The notes: generated from the sequence alone by a model not told the origin. A stretch of DNA of 64,000 nt from Massospora cicadina (GCA_022478985.1 JAKSZP010002684.1:62001-126000), one strand, 5' to 3'. Shown: positions 47,201 to 58,500, counted from the stretch's first letter. Numbers and translations are program-made.

Positions 47201-47720
47201 TGTCCTATCCAGGGTGGACTACCTGGACATGATGGACATCCCTTATTCCATTGAGACCTAAAAAACAATCTGGAAATATGTACATCACCCTCTGTTGCAG
47301 CCTCAAGTCCACTCCCATGTTTGGCGCTGCCTGAGGCGGGTGTACCGTACAGCTGAGCGCTCTAACGCTTTACACTCATCCTGTGCCACGTGCAGCCAGT
47401 ATGGAACGCTGTTCCACCGCCTGGAGAAGTGCCCCACCTCTAAAGTGATATGGCGCGAAGTTCAACGTCTGCTGGGCCAGGATCAAACACATCCCTTCAG
47501 TCTGTCAAGAGATATGTTTGCTCTATCAATGGCCTCCTCCCTTCCACCCTCCCTCCGTGCTCTGGTGGTTGCAATCGCCATGTGGACCATCCACACGATT
47601 GTATTAGATGCCATCGCAGGCTCCACCCCCACCCTCCCAGAAACTGTCCACAGATTCCGGTCTCATTTGGTGGACCACTTTCAAGCGTGGATGTTTGGAC
47701 ACCTCCCACCGCGTCGCTGA
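44215..47720 (+). pseudogene. LINE-C ORF2: endonuclease-RT polyprotein, broken
   Basis: Endonuclease: GTLNITRLKA, VDILAIQES (44233-44380), then NIYAPNGAHE and VGDMNCWLTS (44367-44888), ending at an SDH followed by a stop. Linker with a Cys/His-poor helix-rich segment at 44939-45484. RT: CKCPGPDGIPYKFY, LANWRPNSLTNTETKILTK, FGFIPRRSIWDN and LDQQKAYDRVNWEYL (45554-46119), MRQGDPLSPLLYNFSLDPLL and catalytic FADD at 46263-46274 (46137-47045). C-terminal finger CATCSQYGTLFHRLEKC, CX2CX7HX4C (47295-47720). At least six frame changes or stops. Confidence 0.85.
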
Positions 47721-47952
47721 CAGCTGGTCTCCTCCTGGTTCCCAGTATGGTTCATCAAATCAGACCCCTTCCTCCACACGTGCTCAATAGTGGCTACGGC
47801 CCCTTCACACGTTCCCTCCCCCTCCCCATAAGTGGCGTTCCCGCTGGCAACAAGAGATAGCATCGCTTCTCTGGGGTGCCTCCCCCCAGTACTAAGTTTA
47901 TCTGTCTTGAGTCATATTTGGAAGTGTCCGTCCCATGGTCGGCCTTCCCCGC

Positions 47953-47984
47953 AATAAATTTAAATTTAAATTCAAATTTAAGAG
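47953..47984 (+). repeat. LINE-C 3' tail of A/T repeats
   Basis: AATAAATTTAAATTTAAATT and so on up to the TSD, built from TTTAAA units instead of pure A. The sister copy at 61944-61975 has TTTTAAA units. Confidence 0.7.
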
Positions 47985-47998
47985 ATCTACTGGAAGGG

Positions 47999-49790
47999 CG
48001 ACATTTACTCCTTTCAGAGTTGGCACATCTGCGTCAGAATCAAGTTGGTCCGAGGAAGCTTGATCAAGCATTTGACAGGAATATGGATTTGGTTGTTTAA
48101 GGGACTCTTCTTCCACCGCTGCCTTGGCTTGAGCTCAGGTTACTACGTTTACTCCTCCAACTAGCTGCTGATATAAAAGTCTGTTTTCGTACTGAGGGAC
48201 TTTTGCAGGGTATACTACTATTGATTTGGGGATGTTTGAGTGGGTATCTCGGATGTAGAGGGTCCTGTCTCTACTCCGCTCCATCTTTTCCCTGATAGTA
48301 TTGATCTTGGTGTACGTAGTTAACACAGTATTTATGGCAGAATTTCGCCAAATGACAAGGGTGACCGCATTTGTAGCAGTTAACTCCATAAGAGTCACGT
48401 CCTTGGTTATCATAAGAGGGTCCAGAATGGAAAGTTTGGGGTCAGTCAGCGTAACCAGCCCTAACTCAGAAAGCTGATTGTTGACATTTGGCATAGCTAG
48501 GTCCTGGGTGATAACTTGGTTGCTGACAGTTTTCATGGCCAGCCCATTGTTGCTGATCGAACTGTTGAGTATAAGTCAGCCAAGGACAAGGCGTATAGTT
48601 ATAGAAAGGCCAAAGATTACTAACCAGAGCTGGAGGCGGATGAGAGTATTCTCATGAATAATAAGGTGCAGTTGCAGCGGTAGTCTTCCACTCCATATTC
48701 GGTGGCATAAAGTTAGGGGATACACGCCACAAAAACTGTACAATATTGAGCAGAGGTACATCATCATCCAGAAGCAGCGAAATAACATTATGAAGTTTGT
48801 GATATGGCTTCACCACGGAGGACATGGCAATTCATACGTCATCTTCTGCTAAGTACCCAGATCCAATCAGCACATGGGCTTCTGTTGTGAATCAATCAGA
48901 AAGCTCTAGGAGAGCCTCGTTTTGACAGAATCCAGTCACTAATAATTCTGCTTTTTTGCTGTGACATCTTTGAAGTACACCCAAACAGGTGGAGTATAGT
49001 ATCCTTTATATCCTTAAAGATGATAGAGATACTTGGGAGGTCACAGGTAAGCTGATCGGTGCTTCTGATACCCAAGGCAGATATTAACAACTTAGCCTTC
49101 CATCTATCAGAGGCACCTTCCGCTGCAAAATCAAACCGTTTGAAGAACTCATGAATGTTCCCGTTGTGGTCAAATGGAGGTAATTTTTCAATATTAACCT
49201 CCTCATCCTATTCACAGGGTTATGGGTCATAGTGAGGAATGGATCGGGATCCAAAAGCAGTTTCTTTAAGAGGAGCTGTATTAGTAAAAGTTGGGATGTC
49301 CGCCACTTCAGGGGTGGCATGACCTTCTGCTGTGGGTAGTACCACCTTTACTTGAGGGAAGTGTCATTCTGACTCATATGCGTATCCAATACCACCATCT
49401 TGGGTGTAGTAGCTTCGACCAGCGTCATATTCTTCCACATATGATGCCTCTTCTTGATAGTCATCATTGTCCCAGCGAGAAGACCGAGACAGATTGGTCA
49501 ATCTTTGTTCTGCACACTGCAGCCATTTGGTAGTATCATTCAATCGTTCAGCGAGTTCTTTATTTTGTTGTTCTAAGATTTGCATTTGGCTAAGCGTACT
49601 ATTAAGTTGGTGCATGACAGCATCTTTTTCTTAAAGAAGTTCATCTTGGTTTTGAGCACCACGTCTAAGGTAACTTTAAGTTCCTCATATCCCGCTGGTG
49701 CGTTGTTTTGTGAAGATTCCCCAACAACACAGCTTGTGTACGGCATGGCTGGTGACTGAGCTTTAGAGTGATAGGTGGTTGATCAATGGG
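47999..49790 (-). pseudogene. Gypsy-A gag
   Basis: Minus-strand gag in broken frames. A coiled-coil segment at 49615-49364, LSQMQILEQQNKELAERLND, is followed by an acidic Tyr-rich stretch. Capsid sequence lies around 49320-48600. The zinc knuckle CYKCGHPCHLAKFC at 48378-48337 is an intact CX2CX4HX4C but lies out of frame with the neighbouring open piece. LINE-C cut the element just after gag. Confidence 0.65.
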
Positions 49791-49793
49791 CCC

Positions 49794-49810
49794 CCTGTAG
49801 TGAGCACCAC
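49794..49810 (-). other. Gypsy-A primer-binding site
   Basis: Minus strand GTGGTGCTCACTACAGG, starting right at the LTR end. Sixteen of its bases match the gypsy-C site exactly. Confidence 0.8.
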
Positions 49811-50386
49811 TGATAAAATTTTGGACAGTACAGTATGGATCTGTCATGTTATTCGCACAGGTTGAACCCACTGAGCAACAGACAGACGATGTGGGGATTG
49901 TCAGTCCTTTGGACACACTTGAAAATATACTTAAAATAGTATCAATTGCCCCAATCAATTCTTTAATTATTTATTTATTATAAATATAACTACCTTTTGC
50001 TGTCCTGTCTCTTCTACGCTATAAACAACCTTCCTTCTCTCAATCGCTCGTCTCACTTATATACAGCGACTTCAGGTGATACTGCTCTCATGGCTTGGGC
50101 TATTCTATTCCGCCAATTCTCCTCAAATTTGGCTTGTTATTCTTCAATCCTCTGTTGCCCTAATCGTAGGCAATTTACTTCATATTCATCAAATGTTGAC
50201 ATCGCCTTATCGCCTTATCACCTTAAATAGAGGCGATTCAAAAAAAGCCGTTATATCCAATAAAAACCTGTTATGTCCCAATATCGCCTCATCTTGAGGC
50301 ACTTGAATAATCATTACTGATAACATTTTTGGCGGATACGCCCTTACTTTATACAATTATTATCCAATCATATTGGAATCGTGACA
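49811..50386 (-). repeat. Gypsy-A 5' LTR (576 bp)
   Basis: Plus strand TGATAAAATTTT...GTGACA, aligned with 38502-39074. Confidence 0.9.
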
Positions 50387-50391
50387 GCACC

Positions 50392-51100
50392 ATTGCTGGC
50401 ACCACCATTCTAGACCCAGTAGATTTGGCCACTGCCGCAGGACGTTGAACCTGGGGGCATTTGGCTCTGACGTTCCCCTTCTTACCACACAAGAAACACC
50501 TTTCCAGCGGTACCACAGGGACACTCCAGGTCCCCACATTGACTGAATGAGGCTACTCCACATATGACTTTGAAAGATCAACTCATAAAACCTGTCCCCA
50601 GATTCTACAGTGAACTCTTTCAAGATACTGTCCTTCTGCTTCAAGTTCTTTACCAGCTTGTTCTCCTTAAAGGAGATCACTCTACCAAAGCCTTTCAGCT
50701 GATACATCATGGCCCCTCTAGTTACAACAGGTGGTACGTCCCTCAGAATGAACCTTCCAATCTTGATGCCAATGTTAAGACATACAGCCTCCTCGTTCTT
50801 CAGGCTCATATTTGCAGCCAAAGCCTGTTCCTTTTGAAGCTTAGACTGAAAAGTCATAAGTTTTAACCCAGGAGCCAAATGTGAAATATGGGTGGAGCGA
50901 ACCCACATACCTCAATCACGTGGACCATGAGCATCTCCTTAGACCACCTAGTCTTCACTTCCACAGTGAGAACACTATTGAGTTTCTCCACCATTATAAC
51001 CATCAAATCTTTGGCTGGCCAGAGTTTCCTGCTTTAAAAAGATTTTTTCTGACCCCAAGTCCATTAGTGGCCACCACTGCAAAGGAGGCAGGAGACTAAT
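50392..51100 (-). pseudogene. LINE-B ORF1, N-terminal and zinc-knuckle part
   Basis: Minus-strand open run 50908-50360 plus an overlapping frame 50537-50349. The first has LNIGIKIGRFILRDVPPVVT-like sequence in the position of the plant-type LINE ORF1 domain that precedes the knuckle. The second carries CFLCGKKGNVRAKC at 50498-50457, a CX2CX4NX4C in which the His of CCHC is Asn. One frame change lies between them. Interrupted at 50391 by gypsy-A. Confidence 0.6.
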
Positions 51101-51680
51101 GTGAAGCAGGGGCCACCCCACTGTTCATTTATTAATTGAGTTGATCTCTCCGGTTTGTTTTATGTGATTAAATTTGCTCTCAGGGCCTTTTTTGTGCGGG
51201 AACCATTGCAGCCCTTTTGGGTTGGTCTGTCAATTTAATACGTGATTGCTCTCACCCTTTGCTGCGCCAGTGTAATCCCATAAAAGCTACTGGCCACTAT
51301 CCAGGTTTCAGGCCATCCTAGAAAACTGCGGTAATTATTATAGACAGGTGGGCCAAAACTCAGCTGATCAGGATTGCCCCACCCTTGTCACTGAGACATG
51401 CTTTTGCAGCACCCCACCTCATGGGAAAGTAGTGTGACAGATGATACGCCCAAAACTTTCCTTCCTCTTCCTGGCCATATACCCCCAAAGGAGAGTGGAA
51501 GCACTGCATGAACAGGTTGGGTCACATCATTAGCTTCCATCCTACACCTCTTCCAGGCCACTACAGGACCCTTCAAAGGTGCTTCTCTGGGTATTGGTGT
51601 TGTTACTCACCCATGTTTACACATGCTTTCCATCAGTCACACCACGTGAAGGCCCAGCTTACCCTACCTAGCCCCTTATG
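51101..51680 (-). other. LINE-B 5' region
   Basis: Probable start of ORF1 and 5' UTR of LINE-B, up to the candidate TSD. The open piece 51576-51388 has no recognised motif. Confidence 0.4.
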
Positions 51681-51762
51681 TCATTATCTTATGCTTTTGG
51701 ACCATATAACGCTAGCTCCAAGCCTTGAGTATTAGGAACTCTCAGAAAATTAAATAAGTCAC

Positions 51763-51826
51763 AACAGAAATATATCTTTTTTTTTAGTACTAGATGGTCC
51801 CAACCCAAGAACAGAAATATATCTTT
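51763..51826 (-). mobile_element. Micro-insertion 3: LINE-D tail only (30 bp)
   Basis: Insert 51780-51809 is, on the minus strand, identical over all 30 bases to the LINE-D 3' end (58531-58560), including TTGGGTTGGGACCATCTAGT and the A-tail. It is flanked by a perfect 17-bp duplication AACAGAAATATATCTTT at 51763-51779 and 51810-51826. Confidence 0.95.
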
Positions 51827-52047
51827 AATTATTCAAAACATAAGCAATCAAATATCAAAAATTCAAAGATAACGCATTAAAATGTTAACATTATTTTCAA
51901 AATTGCAGTGGAAAGAAGATTATGATTTTCTTATCGCCAATATAATGTTAATATAGTACCTCCAACTAATTCTCAGAAGGGGGAAAAGAAAATTTTTAAT
52001 AGAAGTGGGATGTTCTATAATGTTGAAAGAAGACATTTTGCCAGATC
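51827..52047. other. No recognisable feature
   Basis: AT-rich flank between micro-insertion 3 and element E1. Confidence 0.4.
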
Positions 52048-52202
52048 AAGGTGAATCTGCAGGGGGATTTTTCTTTCACTTCAATCAACTAAATCAAAGC
52101 TGAAATTTTAAGAATCTCTTTCTGCTAAGCATCACTTTTCGAAAATCAATTCAGCCTGAAATTTAGCTCCACTAAAGAGATTTACGAAAACTATTAGCAA
52201 AT

Positions 52203-54924
52203 ATGGCGGGAAACCCCGCAAAAGAACCCGCAGGCTATGCCAAACGAGCCAGCACCACCCCCAAACGAAGCAACCCTCGGTTACCCACCTCAGGGTCAAC
52301 CAGAATCACCCGCTCTCAAGCAGCAGCCATGAAAGCAGGCACCACCCCCCAACCTGAGCTACTCCAACTAGCGCCAGTTCACCTGATCGCACTTCTGCAA
52401 CCTGCACGCCTAACAGCTCTGTGTGTGCTGCCTCCCACCAACCCGCTGGGCCCCCTCCAACCAAGGAGGCCATCACCCACGCTGTTTTAATGGCGTCTGC
52501 TCAGTTGAATGCAACACAGCCCATCCAGACATTCACCTCCCCCATTGTGTCAGCTAATTCAGCCCCATCTATTATTGCTGATGCCGTGTTTCTGGCTCCC
52601 TCCATGAGGGGCGATACCCAGCTACCTGGCCCCCAAATCCTCAGATGTAAGGTTGGATTAGCCGCACATTCTGGTTCACTAAGCACCAAATTGGGACAAT
52701 CTACTCTTCCCAATGAGGATTCAAATGGTTCGGATTTTGGAACTTCACACCAGTTCCAATCTCACCCGTCCCATTTAAACCCCGTAATTGGCACTTCTCA
52801 AGTCGGCACTTTATCGCAATATGCTGAAAACGACCAATTCACTAATCAGCCAATGAGTTTTGCCCACGAAATCACAGCAAACACTCGGGCTGAATTTACC
52901 CAAATAGATTGGGATGGTGATGAAACATCTCCTCCTCCCAATTGGCTGGAGTTAATTCCAATCTGGATGGGACTCCCCAATTTAGCGAGGCCCAACAATC
53001 ACCTGGCCCCCAAACCCTCGGATGTAAGGTTGGATTAGCCGCACATTCTGGTTCACTAAGCACCAAATTGGGACAATCTACTTTTCCCAATGGGGATTTA
53101 AATGGTTCAGATTTTGGAACTTCACACCAGTTCCAATCTCACCCGTCCCATTTAAACCCCATAATCGGCACTTCTCAAGTCGGCACTTTATCTCAATATG
53201 CTGAAAACGACCAATTCACCAATCAGCCAGTGAGTTTTGCCCACGAAATCACAGCAAATACTCGGGCTGAATTTACCCAAATAGATTGGGATGGTGATGA
53301 AACATCTCCCTCCTCCCAACTGGCTGGAGTTAATTCCAATCTGGATGGGCCTCCCCAATTTAGCGAGGCCCAACAAACCGCCCCTCAATTTAATATGACG
53401 CCAGCAACTGCTGTAACATTCCAGAAACAAGGGAACTCCGCAAACTTGTCCAAACCACCAGCTCACACTCAACCTGCAATTGCAGCCCAAAGCAAACACA
53501 AACGTACCAAAGGAGCCACTGGGGCGTGGCAAAAACCTCTGGCACCAACGCTACCCAAAGCTGATCCCCGTGAAGTGGCGTTTATTGCCGATGTTAAGAA
53601 GAAATGGGCCGAAACTAGAGCGCAAAAAGCTCTACCTCGCTCAACCCTCTCCCACGCAATTCGCCTTTATTATGGGCATAACCCTGTTGAATTCTATACA
53701 GAGGATTACTTCTCATACTTTGCAGCGATTGCGGAGACATTCCCTATTAACACCACCATCCATGAATCAGTGGAGGGCCACTACATCGATGTGGGCTTCA
53801 CTGAAGCTGCCCTTGCTGACCATGCTGCCACCCTCCAGGTCATTATTCCACGCGGATCTCTTCGCATCTCCCGCACACGCTCTCACCTGGAGAAAATTTC
53901 ATGGGTTACTTTTTCCAACCTACCAACGACTGTTGATCCTGAGTCTCTTAAACTGGCACTCCATCGTGGTTTAATGGAGTTTGGGTCTGTTCTTTCAGTG
54001 GACTTTAGCGTCCCCTCTTACTATGCTCCCACTCAAAGAGCTCGCACTGCTAGGGCGTCATTCATCCCCTCCCCCACTGTATCCCGTAACATTGAGGTTA
54101 TTCCTCGTGTGGCGGTAGTTGGGGCATGCCCTGAGATCTTTTTTGTCGACCCTGATCAGGCGCGCCCCCGGTGTTCATGGTGTAACGCCCTTGGACACTT
54201 GTATAGTGGCTGCACAGCTCGAAAACAAGCCCTCTTAGCCACCACCCAGGGGCCTAAACCAGGCCAAAAACGATCCCACATGGCTGCAGCAGCAATTCCA
54301 CAACCCACACAATGGGTTCCTGTTCAAGACCTGTCCCCTGAGGCCTTACGCCTAGCAGTTGAAACAGCTAACCCCACTATTGGTGTGGGATACCTTCGCG
54401 CTCATGCCCCCCTTCCAATGGGCACCCCCTCCAATCTCCCAGAGTCAACTCCCTCTCTCACCAAGCGCAAGGCATCTCCCACAGGGTGCCCCTCGTCAGC
54501 CACCCCCACTCAGGGCTCCGCGGCACCCCCACCAACCCCCACCAGCGATTTATCGCATCAGCCCTCAGCTCCCAATGGAGCTATGCCCACCAGCATGGAC
54601 TGGCAACTCGCGGCCTGCAGTAGAAGTGCCACCTCAAAGAGTCCTACCCCAACCCCACAGTCCATTTCGCGCGGATCCTTTGCAGTGTTGGAGGAAGTGA
54701 ATATGGACTCAGACTCATCAAATGGGGACACCGCGGAGGTCACCATTGAGCACCCTCAGGTCCTTCCCCTGCAACGGAGCGGGGGCAGCATCCTAGGCTG
54801 GCTTACTGGGTCCTCCGCCCCCCACCCTCTCCTTCCCCTCAGAACCCTCGACGCTCCTCACGGATTGCAGCTAATAGTCAAGCTAAAGGACTCAAAACTA
54901 GCCGCCTCACAGCAGCAGGTTTAA
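52203..54924 (+). pseudogene. LINE-D ORF1: RRM-like, CCHC protein with internal duplication, two frameshifts
   Basis: ATG at 52203 starts MAGNPAKEPAGYAKRASTTP, Ser/Thr/Pro-rich. A frame change near 52355, close to a C run, moves to the second frame (to 53038). A one-base deletion near 52936 (CTCCTCC against CTCCCTCC in the second repeat unit) moves to the third frame, which is open to the stop at 54925. In that 660-codon frame: duplicated unit (see 52624), RRM-like WVTFSNLPTTVDPESLKLAL and FGSVLSVDFSV (residues about 323-358), zinc knuckle CSWCNALGHLYSGC (residues 411-424, 54172-54213), then a Pro/Ser/Thr-rich tail. It would form RNPs with element RNA. Confidence 0.85.
52624..53376 (+). repeat. 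Tandem duplication of about 126 codons inside LINE-D ORF1
   Basis: Two adjacent copies, about 52624-52998 and 53001-53376, period 377 bp (378 if the one-base deletion in copy 1 is allowed). Both contain VGLAAHSGSLSTKLGQST, GTSHQFQSHPSHLNP and AHEITANTRAEFTQIDWDGD. Differences are few and scattered. Confidence 0.95.
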
Positions 54925-54960
54925 GCGCTGGCAACCCCCAGGACATGGAGGGGAACAGCT

Positions 54961-57900
54961 ATGAGTCCCCATGGCAGCACCCTGGCCCTGCAATCCATCA
55001 ACGCAAATGGGTTGCGGGACTTTAAGTGGAGAGCCCGCCTCCTCCGAAACTTCAGGTCAGCACAAATTGACATCGCTGCTGTCCAGGAGCCCCATATCCT
55101 CCCCCACGAACAATCTGCATGGAATGAACAGTTTGGAGTCAACTCCTTCTGGACAAACCATGCCGCCCTTATTGTTTTGAATCCCCGGGTTAAAACCCAT
55201 TCTTTTTCACAATATCTAGGTGGCCGCCTCATACTGGCCAAACTCACCACTCCTGACTTCTCCTTCTTCGCTGCAAGCATCTACCTGCCTAATGCAGGTC
55301 AGGAGCAAAATCGGCTCTTGGAAGAGCTCCTCCAACTCAATCTCCCACGGAATACAGTTCTCTTAGGAGATTTCAACACAACCATAAGTCGCGTCCGTGA
55401 CTCTTACCCCTGCAGCAAAGGAACGCCCTGGATCAAGTCGCTTCAGGATTTCCTTCGCCTGAGTGGCTTTATAGATGCGCTTCCACCCTCCGCGTCTGGC
55501 CTAGGTTGCATGACTAGGATCCAGTATGATGGAGGAGCTTTCCAGTCAGCGTCACGCATAGATATGGCACTGATTGGCCCCCTGCTAATTGGCCGCGTCT
55601 CCTCTCCCATCTCTCGTGACAACCATCTGAGTGATCACAGGTCACTCACCGTTGTCCTCACCACCACACTTAGACCGTCGCGTAGGTTCTGGCCTAGGGT
55701 TGCCCCAGCTCTTCTCAACAACCCCTTCACTAAGGAGAAGCTGTCTATGACCATCCGGGAGACTCTCACCTCCCCCCCACCCCACCTGCTTGACCACAAG
55801 GCTAGATGGGCGGTGACCAAGGAGGGCATCACCCGCGTTGCTTACAACTGTGCCAAAGCCCAGATGACTGCAGCTCGCGCCAGAGTCAAAAGGGCGGAAG
55901 CCAGAATCAGACATCTGGAGCGAAACTGCCAGCCTTCGCCCTCTCCCAGATGGTTGGAAGACTGGGAAGCGGCGCAGGAAGCACTCCGCTTGGAGCTCAC
56001 ACTGCAGGAAGAACGGGCAGCAAACTTTACAACATCTTGTTACTATGCTCAATGGGAACGCCCCACCCGCTTCTTCTTTCAGAAACAGAAAGCCCGGTCA
56101 ACAGCGCAGGATATTACTGCACTGAAAATTGGCACTACAACCACTTCAGATAAGGAGGAAATCACGCAGGAACTACACCGCTTCTACTCCAGCCTCTTCC
56201 ATGCCACCCAGGTGGACCCATCGGACATCCAAGACTTCCTGTGGCGGGCTCCAGAGCCGCCCATTGACCCACGGGCTGATGAGGCTCTACTGGCGCCTAT
56301 TTCCATCCAGGAGGTGATGGAAACCCTTCTGAAATCCCCACGGCTTAAAGCCCCAGGCCCAGATGGAATACCCTTTGAGGTGTGCCTTCTGGAACCTGAA
56401 GTGATAGCCAGAACCCTCCGCGACCTCTTCGCTGCACTCTTGGTGAATGGCGAGGTCCTCCCCGACTCCAGAGGCTCAATCACGACCCTCATTCACAAGA
56501 AGTCAGACCGTGAGAACCTGGCGAACTGGCGCCCCATAGCGTTGATCAACACAGACCACAAGCTCTTCACGAAGCTTCTGGCCAACCGCATCACCAAATG
56601 GGTGTCACCTCGCCTCTCCCCATCCCAGTACGGTTTTATTCCGGGGAGGTCGTTATGGGACAACTATAATGACCTTCACGTGACTTTGACTGCTAACTCT
56701 CGTAAGGTGAATGGCTTTGTGGCTCTTCTGGATATGGAGAAAGCATATGATCGGGTAGCCTGGAAGTATATTGATGCTTCCCTGGCCCGCTTCCATCTCC
56801 CACCCGCAGCTAGGCGCTGGATATCATCGCTCTATGACCAGCTCCACACCAGAGTCCTGGCGCCAATGGGTTTTACAGTGGCAGTACCAGTTGGACAAGG
56901 TCTCCGGCAAGGGACCCCCCTGAGCCCTATCCTTTTTAACATCACCCTTGACCCCCTCTTGGCCTCCTTACAGGACAAGCTAACAGGTATTCTGGTCCCA
57001 GGTAAAGCCCCCACACGAACCATGGCATTTGCAGATGACACTGCCATTGCATTTGGCTGCCCTGGGGATGTTGCCCTCGCTGCTGTGACCATTGAGAGGT
57101 ACACCAAGGCGTCCAACGCCATGGTCAACACCTCCAAGACAACAGTTGTACAGGTCGGCTCCCCCACCTTCCCCCACCATTTGGTATTGAACCTGAGCGC
57201 GGTACCTTCCGTCACCTGGGCGTTCTCACCAACCAACAAGGAGTTGCGCTAAAAGACAATGAGGACTTGCTCCTTGCAGCAGTTAACTCCAGGATTGCCA
57301 GCTGGAACCGGCGGCACATCACCCCCCAGGGTCGAGCTCTGATGGCCAATGTGTTCCTCCTCTCCAAAGTCTGGTTCCTAGCGCACGTCTGCCCATTCAC
57401 AGATGCCTTTTATACGCGGCTCAATGTACTCCTCCGCTGTTGGATCTGGGGCTCAAACCATCCACCAATAGCCCTCTCAACCATTGCCCGACCCTGCAAT
57501 GAAGGGGGCCTAGGGCTTCTGGACACGCGATCCCACGCCACCACAATCTTCCTGAAGTTCCTATGGCCGATTGTCTGCTGGGACGCGACCCCCATGCCCC
57601 AATGGGCGCCCGCCCTCCGCCAGTCAGTGTCAGCAGCTCTGGGTCTTCCTAGAGCATCTCTGACCTCATTAGGAGTGGTGGCTCACAAACCACCCAGGCC
57701 ATCGCCTAAAACCATCCTCATCCCCCTACTGGAACCAGGCTCTCCTTGCCCTGAAACGAGTAGGCGCGCGGATCCACCATGCCTTCCCATACAGAAGGGA
57801 AGGCCCTGGCCTCAGCCCACGTCGCCATGCAATTGTGCACAATGGACAAGTTGTCACAACTCGCCTCAACCCCCAAGATCGTCCTCCCATCCGCCCAAGA

Positions 57901-58491
57901 CTCCTTGAGCTCCTCCCTCCCTCCGTGAGATTTGACCTTAAGGAATTGTGGAAGGACGTATATCACCCCATCCTGTCAGCAAAGGTGTCCAACACCTTAT
58001 GGAGAGTGCTCCACTGTTCATACAGGACAGGGGACCGGACTGGCCCTACCTTCCAGCACCGAAGCTGCCCCCGCTGTGTGGAGCCTATTGACTCCCACCT
58101 CCATCGTTTTTTCACCTGTCCAGGTGTCGCCGCATTTTGGCCAAAGGCCCGCGCGCTCCTCCATGCTCAGCCCTGGTCTGGACACCCTGTGCAAGACCTC
58201 ATGTTTGAGCAGACATTGCCTGGTTGCCACCGACCCCTCCGTGTCCTCGCCTATGCCACAGCCATCTGGACCATCCATAACTCCTTCCTTCGTGCTGCCT
58301 TTGACCAGCAGGTGTGGACCCTTCCACACATGATCACCCACTTTCAGGTACACTTTGAGATGGCCCTGAAGGTCTGCACTATGTCGCCAACCCTCCCCGC
58401 TCAGTTGTCACTGCAGCACGGCTCTGGCGCGCAAACCCCCCTCCCTTTCTCGATGCCTCCTCCCTCCCCTTCCCTCGCCTCAGGCTCTTAG
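54961..58491 (+). pseudogene. LINE-D ORF2: endonuclease-RT polyprotein, two frameshifts
   Basis: ATG at 54961, 34 nt after the ORF1 stop. Frame 1 (763 codons) holds the AP endonuclease: INANGL, AVQEPHILPH, GDFN (136-139), SRIDMALIGP and SDHR (224-227). RT: LKAPGPDGIPFEVC (462-475), NWRPIALINTDHKLFTKLLA, FIPGRSLWDN, LDMEKAYDRVAW, GLRQGTPLSPILFNITLDPL and catalytic FADD (690-693). A frame change near 57175 (C run) leads to FRHLGVLTNQQ and the thumb/linker region (to about 57700). A second change near 57700 leads to the frame ending at 58491 with finger CPRCVEPIDSHLHRFFTC. No in-frame stops within these frames. Confidence 0.9.
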
Positions 58492-58500
58492 GAGCCCAGG

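Larger units (their letters stand above)
42679..47998 (+). mobile_element. LINE-C, non-LTR retrotransposon with 14-bp TSD
   Basis: Element 42693-47984 (5292 bp), plus strand, flanked by ATCTACTGGAAGGG at 42679-42692 and 47985-47998. It inserted between gag and protease of gypsy-A. ORF1 and ORF2 match LINE-A in domain order and sequence. The 3' end is not poly(A) but a short A/T repeat (TTTAAA units). A second copy of the family occupies 61944-64000 on the other strand. GC content is visibly higher than in the host element. Confidence 0.9.
38497..50391 (-). mobile_element. Gypsy-A, Ty3/gypsy element with 5-bp TSD
   Basis: Element 38502-50386, flanked by GCACC at 38497-38501 and 50387-50391. 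Without the nested LINE-C and its TSD copy it is about 6.6 kb. The LTRs (38502-39074 and 49811-50386) are closely similar. On the minus strand they begin TGTCAC and end TATAACA or TTATCA. Order on the minus strand: 5' LTR, PBS, gag, protease, RT, RNase H, integrase, PPT, 3' LTR. It split LINE-B ORF1. Compared with gypsy-C its LTRs are much less diverged. Confidence 0.9.
33743..51690 (-). mobile_element. LINE-B, split by gypsy-A
   Basis: Minus-strand LINE of about 6.0 kb in two pieces, 33753-38501 and 50392-51680. Left flank and right flank share TCATTATCTT (33743-33752 and 51681-51690), a candidate 10-bp TSD. Next to it is a run of six T at 33757-33762, the A-tail on the minus strand. A 10-bp match could be chance, but it lies where both ends are expected and begins AAGAT in element orientation, like other TSDs here. 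ORF1 (CCHC-like) is divided by gypsy-A. ORF2 has endonuclease, RT and a C-terminal finger of the plant-L1 style, so this is a different lineage from LINE-A, C and D. Confidence 0.65.

Noticed and set aside
55642..56052. 136-codon minus-strand ORF, and similar ones at 56832-57239 and 58018-58353
   Set aside because: Antisense shadows of LINE-D ORF2 in GC-rich sequence; no domains.
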